From an uncultured beta proteobacterium (lineage in GTDB: Bacteria; Pseudomonadota; Gammaproteobacteria; Burkholderiales; Burkholderiaceae_C), in the NCBI GenBank assembly GCA_903834645.1, contig CAILKA010000408.1, positions 1 through 6,763 of the forward strand: DNA of 6,763 bases, written 5' to 3'. Shown here piece by piece: positions 1-5,091 of the stretch. The notes beneath the pieces were generated by a model. That model searched no databases. It saw only the letters and a list, made by a program, of their open reading frames with translations, and was not told where the DNA came from. The translations under genes and the position numbers were made by a program. How positions within the stretch are numbered: the stretch's first letter is position 1; each line of letters opens with the position of its first letter.

Positions 1-183
1 CCGCTGTACACGGATGCGCGCCTCTTCAGCGAACGCGGCATCCCGGCCGTGATCTACGGCGCCGGGCCGCGCACGGTGCTCGAGTCGAACGCCAAGCGCG
101 CCGACGAGCACATCGTGCTGGAAGACCTGCGCCGCGCGACGAAGGTGGTGGCGCGCACGCTGGCCGATCTGCTCGGGGCTTGA
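1..183 (+). CDS. M20-family metallo-hydrolase (ArgE/DapE-like), C-terminal fragment
   Basis: The gene enters from the left edge in frame 1 and ends at TGA 181-183, leaving 60 residues. The fragment carries the typical end of an M20 peptidase/deacylase catalytic domain: DARLFSERGIPAVIYGAGP (residues 5-23), then an acidic RADEHIVLEDLRRATKVVA segment leading into the last helix. M20 enzymes are cytoplasmic, use two metal ions and hydrolyse amide bonds (deacylases, desuccinylases, aminoacylases, carboxypeptidases). The substrate cannot be told from this piece. As I recall the family, a metal-binding His sits just before the xxDE motif; here that stretch reads ESNAKRADEH, with Lys or Asn where His is expected. 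The next gene converges on it, so it belongs to a plus-strand unit that ends here. Family assignment is fairly sure; whether the enzyme is active is not. Confidence 0.8.
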   Translation, partial: PLYTDARLFSERGIPAVIYGAGPRTVLESNAKRADEHIVLEDLRRATKVVARTLADLLGA

Positions 184-234
184 GCGGGGCCTGAGCGGGC
201 AGCCGGCACCCGGCCACCGCAGCGGCCGTGGCCC

Positions 235-252
235 GTGCCCGTGCCCGTGCCC
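235..252. repeat. Three tandem GTGCCC hexamers
   Basis: GTGCCC is repeated three times without change (235-240, 241-246, 247-252), preceded by a one-base-longer variant GTGGCCC at 228-234. The tract lies in the noncoding gap between two convergent genes. It looks like a slippage-prone simple repeat. No function is evident. Confidence 0.7.
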
Positions 253-282
253 GCGGCCGCCAGCCGCCCCGGGCGCGGCCGC
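253..282 (-). terminator. GC-rich hairpin between convergent genes, possible terminator
   Basis: GCGGCCGC occurs at 253-260 and 275-282. As each copy is its own reverse complement, the two can pair as an 8-bp all-G/C stem with a 14-nt loop, and the loop is itself GC-rich. The hairpin starts three bases beyond the stop of the TonB receptor gene on the minus strand and lies 69 bases beyond the M20 stop on the plus strand, so it could end transcripts from both sides. There is no T-run on either side, so it is not a standard intrinsic terminator. Each arm is also a NotI recognition sequence. Confidence 0.4.
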
Positions 283-285
283 CTG

Positions 286-2565
286 CTACAGCCGCATGTC
301 CAGCGACACGTTGAGCTGCGGCTTGGCGTAGCGCTCGGAGCGCGTGTACTCGCCGTTGGCCAGCTGCGTCGTGGACACGCCGTTGGGCGGGCCGAACTGC
401 TGCACGCCCATGCTGGCGGCCACCCGCAGCGACATCGTCTGGCTGACGAACATCTGCGCGAAGAGGTCCAGGCTGCGGGTGCTCGAGCGCGACACCAGCT
501 GGTCCACGGCCTGGCGGGTGTCGTAGCCCGGTGACAGGCTCACGCTGCCGCCCACGTTCAGCGGCAGCCCCGTGATGCGCTGGTCGAAGCCCAGCGTGGC
601 CGACCAGGGCTGCTGGCCGTCCAGGCGGTTGTCGGGCCCGGGCAGTGCCTCCACGCGCGAGCGGTACAGGTTCACCGAGGCGCGCAGGTTCAGCGCCTTG
701 GCGTTCCCGAACACGGCCGGGAACAGGTCGGCCGCGCGGCCGCGCACCTCGAGTTCCAGGCCACTGGTGGTGGCGTCCGAGAAGTTCAGCGGCTCGGTCA
801 CCCAGCGCGGCGCGGTGGCCCAGCTCACCGTGCGCAGCGTCGTCACGTTTCGCACCACGCCGCTCAGGCTGCGGTGGAACAGGCCCAGGCTCACGAGGCC
901 GCCGTTGGCCAGGTACTTCTCGTAGGCGATGTCCAGGCCCGTGGCCAGCTCGGGGGCGAGCAAGGGGTTGCCGATGCGGTCGGGGGCCAGCGCCGTGTTG
1001 GTGACATTCGTGTTGGTGTAGGCGGCATTGATCTGCGGCCGCGCCAGCAGCGCAGAGAGACCCGGCGCCTTGTAGCTGCGCGTCAGGCTCGCGCGGATCA
1101 TGTCGCGGCCCTTGGGATCGAACTTGTAGGTCAGGTGAGCCAGCGGCGAGAGCACGCTGCTGGTGTTGCGCACCGGGTTCGCGGCATTCGTGCTCTCGGA
1201 CTCGATGCGCTCGTGGCGCAGGCCCAGGTACAGCTGCCACTGCGGCGAGATCTCCCACTCGTCTTGCACGTAGAAGGCCTGGCGGCGCACCTGCGCCTCG
1301 AAGGGCTGGCCCTCGAAGGTCGGCAGCAGTGCATTGCCGGCGGCATCGGTGGTGGTGCGCCGCTCCTGGCGGTCGCGCCACTCGAGGTCCCAGCCAGCAG
1401 TCAGGGTGTGGGCCTCTCCCAGCAACAGGCTGTACTTGCCGGCCTGCGTGATGGCGTCGTCCTGGTTGGCGCCCTCCGAGCGCAGCTGCAGCGCGCCAGC
1501 GCGCAGGTTGCGGGAATCGAAGGTCGAGCGTGATGCTTGCACCCCGGCGCGCAGCTCGATGCGCTGGTCGTCGCGGAAGCGATTGGCCCAGGTCAGGTTG
1601 CCGCGGCGGTTTTCCCAGGTGCCGTTGCCGGCCGAGTCGTCATCCAGCACCGGGCTGCCCGCGAGGATGCGGTTGGAATAGTCGGTGCGGTTGTTCCAGT
1701 AGCCCTTCTGGAAGAAGCTCGCCACCGACAGCGTCTGGTCGTCGCTGAACTTGACGTTCACGCGCGGCGCGGCGTTGTAGCCCCAGCCCCAGGACTGCCC
1801 CGTGCCCACCTGCTCGGCGCGCGCAGGCAGCCCGTTGGTGCCGGCCATCTGGCGTTCGGTGGTGGTGCGGCTCTGGCGGTCCCACTCGAAGAGCGACAGC
1901 GGCAGCGACAGCGCGAAGGGTCCCTTGGACTCGCCGATCACGAGGTTGGTGTTGGCCATCGGGCGGTCCGTGCCATCGGTCATGCCCAGGCGCAGGCTGC
2001 GCTGCGAGCGGCGCGGCGCATCCTTGAGGATGATGTTGATCGTGCCGGCCACGGCCTGCGTGCTCTGGTCGGCAGTGGGCGCGCGCAGCACCTCGATGCG
2101 CTCGATCTGCGAGGGGCTGAGCTGGTCCAGGTTGAAACCCTGCGGCGCCGGGTCGCCGTTGATCAGGATCTGCGTGTAGCCCGCGCCCAGGCCGCGCATG
2201 CGCGGCCCGCCCGAGCCCACGTTCACGCCCGGCAGGCGGCGCAGCACGTCCAGCGCGTTGGTGTCGCCGAAGCGGTCGAGCTCGTCGCGGCCGTAGATCT
2301 GCTTGGCCACGCTGGCGGCGCGGCGCAGTTCGGTGGAACCCTGGCGCGCGGCGATCTCCACGCGCTGCGTGACGCTGGGCTGCGGGCCCGAGGCAGGCTC
2401 GGCCGGGCCGCCGGGGCCGGCATCCTGGGCAAAGGCCACAAGCGGGGTGGCCAGCATCGCCAGCGCCGCGGCCCGGGCCACGGCATGGAGGCGCGCCGGG
2501 GGCGCGCTCGGGCAAACCGCCGGGCGCACCGGCTGGGAATGAAGCGACAAGGCGACAAGCGACAC
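286..2565 (-). CDS. TonB-dependent outer-membrane receptor
   Basis: This 759-residue protein should form a gated 22-strand outer-membrane barrel that imports a scarce ligand using TonB-ExbBD energy. The start is GTG at 2563-2565, with AGGGGG five bases upstream. A long N-region is followed by a hydrophobic stretch (about 29-44) and a likely signal peptidase site after AFA (46). VTQRVEIAA (65-73) may be the TonB box. The plug covers about 80-182 and has the typical IYGRDELDRFGD, LRRLPGVNV, MRGLGAGYTQILINGDPAP, IERIEVLRAPTA and AGTINIIL blocks. The rest is barrel, with repeated aromatic amphipathic strands. There is no STN signalling domain before the plug, so it is not a sigma/anti-sigma transducer type. 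The last residues are LDMRL; the usual terminal Phe/Trp is replaced by Leu. Ligand unknown: no siderophore, heme or B12 gene lies nearby and I saw no B12 riboswitch. It converges on the M20 gene and diverges from the CoA-transferase. Confidence 0.93.
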   Translation of the reverse strand: MSLVALSLHSQPVRPAVCPSAPPARLHAVARAAALAMLATPLVAFAQDAGPGGPAEPASGPQPSVTQRVEIAARQGSTELRRAASVAKQIYGRDELDRFGDTNALDVLRRLPGVNVGSGGPRMRGLGAGYTQILINGDPAPQGFNLDQLSPSQIERIEVLRAPTADQSTQAVAGTINIILKDAPRRSQRSLRLGMTDGTDRPMANTNLVIGESKGPFALSLPLSLFEWDRQSRTTTERQMAGTNGLPARAEQVGTGQSWGWGYNAAPRVNVKFSDDQTLSVASFFQKGYWNNRTDYSNRILAGSPVLDDDSAGNGTWENRRGNLTWANRFRDDQRIELRAGVQASRSTFDSRNLRAGALQLRSEGANQDDAITQAGKYSLLLGEAHTLTAGWDLEWRDRQERRTTTDAAGNALLPTFEGQPFEAQVRRQAFYVQDEWEISPQWQLYLGLRHERIESESTNAANPVRNTSSVLSPLAHLTYKFDPKGRDMIRASLTRSYKAPGLSALLARPQINAAYTNTNVTNTALAPDRIGNPLLAPELATGLDIAYEKYLANGGLVSLGLFHRSLSGVVRNVTTLRTVSWATAPRWVTEPLNFSDATTSGLELEVRGRAADLFPAVFGNAKALNLRASVNLYRSRVEALPGPDNRLDGQQPWSATLGFDQRITGLPLNVGGSVSLSPGYDTRQAVDQLVSRSSTRSLDLFAQMFVSQTMSLRVAASMGVQQFGPPNGVSTTQLANGEYTRSERYAKPQLNVSLDMRL

Positions 2566-2570
2566 GGGAA

Positions 2571-2576
2571 CCCCCT
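2571..2576 (-). promoter_or_regulatory. Ribosome binding site that fixes the GTG start of the TonB receptor
   Basis: On the minus strand AGGGGG is followed by five bases and then GTG (2565-2563). The next in-frame ATG codes for residue 37, inside the hydrophobic part of the signal peptide, and starting there would remove the positively charged N-region. The GTG is therefore the better start. Confidence 0.6.
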
Positions 2577-2665
2577 GGACACAGGCCCGCGTCGAACGCA
2601 GGCAAACCGCGGATGGTGCCAGAAGCGCCGGATGCCCGCTGGCGAGAGGGTCCGCCAGAGACCGC

Positions 2666-2709
2666 CCGTGATCGGGCCGTGATCGGGCCGAGGTCGGCCC
2701 GTGAACGGC
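2666..2709. repeat. Four tandem 11-bp units with a conserved CCG-N4-CGG palindrome
   Basis: Units lie at 2666-2676, 2677-2687, 2688-2698 and 2699-2709. Units 1 and 2 are identical (CCGTGATCGGG); units 3 (CCGAGGTCGGC) and 4 (CCGTGAACGGC) differ from them at three and two positions. In all four the outer CCG and CGG half-sites are intact and only the 4-bp centre and the spacer base vary. The 11-bp period is close to one helical turn, so all the palindromes face the same side of the DNA. The array lies between the divergent TonB-receptor and CoA-transferase genes, immediately upstream of the -35-like hexamer of the latter. It looks like a multi-site operator for a dimeric regulator. The regulator is not identified. 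Confidence 0.7.
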
Positions 2710-2738
2710 CTGCCAGGTCGCCGATTCTCGGCTAGGCT
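2710..2738 (+). promoter_or_regulatory. Predicted sigma70-like promoter of the CoA-transferase (leaderless)
   Basis: The -35 candidate CTGCCA (2710-2715; four of six consensus bases) is separated by 17 bp from the -10 candidate TAGGCT (2733-2738; three of six). Transcription would begin about seven bases past the -10, at 2745-2746, which is the A of the ATG. No Shine-Dalgarno sequence precedes that ATG, which fits a leaderless mRNA. The match is weak, so the promoter may need an activator; the palindrome array ends one base before the -35. Confidence 0.4.
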
Positions 2739-2745
2739 GCGCGCC

Positions 2746-3999
2746 ATGGCAGAGCCCTCATCACCGTCTCCCCGGGGCCCGGGCGCCCTTTCGCACATCC
2801 GCGTGCTCGACCTCTCGCGCGTGCTCGCGGGCCCCTGGTGCACGCAAAACCTGGCCGACCTCGGCGCCGAGGTGATCAAGGTCGAGCGCCCGGGCCGCGG
2901 CGACGACACGCGGGCGTGGGGGCCGCCGTGGATCACCGACGGCCAGGGCGCGAACACCACCGACTCCACCTATTTCGCCAGCGCCAACCGCGGCAAGCGC
3001 TCGATCACGCTCGACATCGCCCATCCGGCCGGGCAGGCCCTGGCGCGCGAGCTCGCCATGCACTGCGACGTGCTCATCGAGAACTACAAGGTCGGCGACC
3101 TGAAACGCTACGGCCTCGACTACGAGAGCCTGCGCGCGATCAACCCGCGCCTGGTCTATTGCTCCATCACCGGCTACGGCCAGGACGGCCCCGACGCCCA
3201 CAAGCCCGGCTACGACTTCGTCTTCCAGGCCCAGGGCGGCCTGATGAGCATCACCGGCGAGCGCGACGACCTGCCCGGGGGCGGGCCGCAGAAGGTGGGT
3301 GTGGCCGTCGTGGACATGATGACCGGCATGTACGCCTGCGTGGCGATCCTGGCCGCGCTCGAGCACCGCCACCTCAGCGGCGAGGGCCAGTACATCGACA
3401 TCGCGCTGCTCGACGGCATCGTGGCCCTGGGTGCCAACCAGGTCACCGGGCACCTGGCCACGGGCAAGGTGCCGCACCGCTACGGCAACGCGCACGCCAG
3501 CCTCGTGCCCTACCAGGTGTTTCGCACGGCCACCGAGGAGATCGTGGTGGCCGTGGGCAACGACGATCAATGGCGGCGATTCTGCGAGGCCCTCGAGCGG
3601 CCCGACCTGCGCGACGACCCGCGCTGGGCGCGCATGACGCTGCGCATCACCGGCCGCGAGGAGCTCGTGCCCGATCTGGCGCGCACGCTGGTGCAGCGCC
3701 CCGCCCTCGAGTGGCTCTCGCGCATCGAGTCAGCAGGCGTGCCCTGCGGGCGCATCAACGACTACGCGCAGGTCTTCCAGGAGCCCCAGGTGGTGCACCG
3801 CGGCCTGCAGGTGGACGTGCCGCGCGACGACGGCGCGAAGGTGGGCACCATCGCGAGCCCGCTGCGCCTGAGCGCCACGCCGCCGCGCTACGAGCGTGCC
3901 CCGCCGCGGCTGGGCGAGGCCACCGAGGAGCTGCTGCAGCGCGTGCTCGGCAAGGGCGCTGCGCAGCTGGAGGCCCTGCGGCGCGACGGCGTCATCTGA
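2746..3999 (+). CDS. CaiB/BaiF family III CoA-transferase, SUGCT-like
   Basis: Family III enzymes move CoA from one acyl-CoA to a free carboxylic acid through an aspartyl-CoA anhydride, in the cytoplasm. The 417 residues are a full-length family member. Seen in order: IRVLDLSRVLAGPW (18-31), LGAEVIKVERPGRGDDTR, the NRGKRSITLD block, ENYKVGDLKRYGLDY, YCSITGYGQDGP, a PGYDFVFQAQGGLMSITG segment, and VGVAVVDMMTGMYA, whose Asp190 matches the catalytic Asp of formyl-CoA transferase. RYGNAHASLVPYQVF (245-259), EPQVVHRGLQ and the ending RRDGVI closely resemble mammalian SUGCT (succinyl-CoA:glutarate/hydroxymethylglutarate CoA-transferase) as I remember it. A dicarboxylate acceptor with succinyl-CoA as donor is thus a fair guess, not proven. 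An in-frame GTG at 2701 would add 15 basic residues, but it falls in the repeat array and upstream of the predicted promoter; I prefer ATG 2746. The stop overlaps that of lysR by 8 bp. Confidence 0.93.
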   Translation: MAEPSSPSPRGPGALSHIRVLDLSRVLAGPWCTQNLADLGAEVIKVERPGRGDDTRAWGPPWITDGQGANTTDSTYFASANRGKRSITLDIAHPAGQALARELAMHCDVLIENYKVGDLKRYGLDYESLRAINPRLVYCSITGYGQDGPDAHKPGYDFVFQAQGGLMSITGERDDLPGGGPQKVGVAVVDMMTGMYACVAILAALEHRHLSGEGQYIDIALLDGIVALGANQVTGHLATGKVPHRYGNAHASLVPYQVFRTATEEIVVAVGNDDQWRRFCEALERPDLRDDPRWARMTLRITGREELVPDLARTLVQRPALEWLSRIESAGVPCGRINDYAQVFQEPQVVHRGLQVDVPRDDGAKVGTIASPLRLSATPPRYERAPPRLGEATEELLQRVLGKGAAQLEALRRDGVI

Positions 4000-4978
4000 G
4001 CGGATCGCGCGTGGCCCGCGCCCCTTGACGGGCGCGCATGCCTGCGTTGCGCCCTTCTTCGCTCTCGCCCCCCCTGGCCGAGGGCGCCTGCATGGCTAGC
4101 TCATGCAGCACCTGCGCCATCAGCCGCGCACCTTGCGGAACCGGGCGGTCCTGGGGAAGGGCGACCATCCAGGTCAGTGCAAGCTTGCCCAGGGGTGCGA
4201 GCTTGAGCGCGTGCTGATCGGCGGCCGCCCCGGCCATCGATTCCACCGTGCTGCGCGGCAGCACCGTGTAGCCATGCCCGTCGGCCACCAGGCTGAGCGC
4301 GAGAGGTGAGGAGCTCACCTCGAGCACAGGCGGCGTGTCCACGTGCAGGCGGCGCAGGATGCGATCCACCACGGCGCGCAGGTTGTTGGGCGCGCGCAGC
4401 AGCACCAGCGGCAGCGTGCCCAGCGTGGCGGTGGGCACGGCGCGCCCCATGCTCAGCGTGCTGCTGCCCGGGCCCACCAGGCAGATCCGGTCGGTGTACA
4501 GAGGCACGGTGTTGAGCCGGCCGGCGCGCTCGCTTTCCGTGAGCACCGCCAGGTCCACACGCCCCTCGTCCAGCGCCGTGCGTGCCCCGCGCGAGGTGGT
4601 CTCGGTGATCTCGATGCGCAGCTGCGGGTACGCCTGGCGCAGCCGGCCCACGAGCGGGCGGGTGAGGCGGTTGCGCAGCCCCGTGGGCATGGCCAGGCGC
4701 ACCCTGCCCCGCAGAGCCGTGCCCGGCAGCTTCACATCCTGGGCAATGGCCTGCGACTCCTGCAGGATGCGTTGTGCGCGCTCCACAAGCGCATGGCCCT
4801 GAGACGTGGGCACCACGCCCTTGGTCGTGCGCTCGAGCAGCCTGCACTCCAGCTCCTGCTCGAGCTGCGACACCGCGCGGCTGAGCGCCGACTGCGTCAC
4901 GTACACGCGTTCGGCCGCCTGGCTCAGGCTGCCGCAGGACACGATCTCCACGAAGTAGCCCAGGTGCTTGATGTTCAT
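3992..4978 (-). CDS. LysR-family transcriptional regulator (Nac-like group)
   Basis: This 328-residue regulator binds DNA as a dimer or tetramer and normally responds to a small-molecule inducer. The N-terminal winged helix-turn-helix is clear: MNIKHLGYFVEIVSCGSLSQ, then AAERVYVTQSALSRAVSQLE (about 18-40) and LLERTTKGVVPTSQG. The inducer-binding domain runs from about residue 90 (GRVRLAMPTGLRNR) through DEGRVDLAVL, VADGHGYTVLPRSTV and LTWMVALPQDRPV to about 300. The open frame extends 73 residues upstream, but ATG 4976-4978 begins exactly at the conserved MNIKHLGYF start, so I use it. The last 25 or so residues (after QAPSARGG) are low-complexity, Arg-rich and not family-like, and run into the end of the CoA-transferase gene. 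It diverges from the binding protein-CoA ligase pair across 113 bp, the classic LysR arrangement, so it probably controls that pair and itself. Inducer unknown, likely the imported acid or its CoA ester. Confidence 0.92.
   Translation of the reverse strand: MNIKHLGYFVEIVSCGSLSQAAERVYVTQSALSRAVSQLEQELECRLLERTTKGVVPTSQGHALVERAQRILQESQAIAQDVKLPGTALRGRVRLAMPTGLRNRLTRPLVGRLRQAYPQLRIEITETTSRGARTALDEGRVDLAVLTESERAGRLNTVPLYTDRICLVGPGSSTLSMGRAVPTATLGTLPLVLLRAPNNLRAVVDRILRRLHVDTPPVLEVSSSPLALSLVADGHGYTVLPRSTVESMAGAAADQHALKLAPLGKLALTWMVALPQDRPVPQGARLMAQVLHELAMQAPSARGGESEEGRNAGMRARQGARATRDPLR
4017..4036 (+). terminator. Hairpin after the CoA-transferase stop, inside the 3' end of lysR
   Basis: CGCGCCC (4017-4023) pairs perfectly with GGGCGCG (4030-4036) around the loop CTTGAC: a 7-bp all-G/C stem starting 17 bases after the CoA-transferase stop. 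No T-run follows, so it may only pause polymerase, need Rho or protect the 3' end. It lies inside the coding sequence of the opposing regulator gene, in its unconserved C-terminal tail. Confidence 0.4.
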
Positions 4979-5012
4979 GGTCCGGGGGCATGAGTAAAGC
5001 GCATGTCCCCGC

Positions 5013-5025
5013 TGAGAATATTCCA
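5013..5025. promoter_or_regulatory. Candidate LysR binding site (T-N11-A with GAATATTC core)
   Basis: In the 113-bp divergent gap, T5013 to A5025 fits the general LysR box T-N11-A and contains the perfect 8-bp palindrome GAATATTC (5016-5023). It is a conspicuous A/T island in GC-rich DNA. If ttt transcription begins near 5063, the core is centred about 43 bp upstream, near the -35 region, where LysR activation subsites usually lie. On the minus strand a weak -10-like TTTACT (4993-4998) for lysR lies nearby, so the same site could repress the regulator's own gene. Confidence 0.5.
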
Positions 5026-5050
5026 CTTCCGCTGCGCCCGGGCGCCCACC

Positions 5051-5056
5051 TAGACT
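5051..5056 (+). promoter_or_regulatory. Predicted -10 element of the binding protein-CoA ligase operon
   Basis: TAGACT matches four of six bases of TATAAT and lies 35 bases before the chosen start codon, leaving a leader of about 29 nt. At the right distance upstream I see only poor -35 matches (around 5027-5033, CTTCCGC). A promoter without a good -35 fits LysR-dependent activation. Confidence 0.45.
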
Positions 5057-5078
5057 GATCCTGGGCATCCAGACCCGC

Positions 5079-5083
5079 AGGAG
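5079..5083 (+). promoter_or_regulatory. Ribosome binding site deciding the start of the Bug protein
   Basis: AGGAG is two bases from ATG 5086 but eight bases from the in-frame ATG 5092 (ATGAGCATG). Eight bases is a normal spacing and two is too short, so 5092 is the more likely start. The difference is only two residues. Confidence 0.6.
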
Positions 5084-5091
5084 ACATGAGC

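Noticed and set aside
26..1381. 451-codon minus-strand open frame
   Set aside because: It overlaps the TonB receptor and M20 coding regions in another frame, is Arg/Ala/Pro/Gly-rich with no recognisable domain, and is a normal by-product of high-GC codon use.
2566..2665. Cobalamin riboswitch or Fur box in the TonB receptor leader
   Set aside because: I find no B12-box-like sequence and no A/T-rich Fur-type palindrome; the leader is GC-rich with no clear -10/-35 pair.
1537..2682. 381-codon plus-strand open frame opposite the TonB receptor
   Set aside because: Low-complexity Ala/Arg/His composition, no domain, and the opposite strand carries clear plug and barrel motifs.
2838..4028. 396-codon plus-strand frame overlapping the CoA-transferase
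   Set aside because: Frame-shifted shadow of the CoA-transferase; Arg/Gly/Pro-rich and without family motifs.
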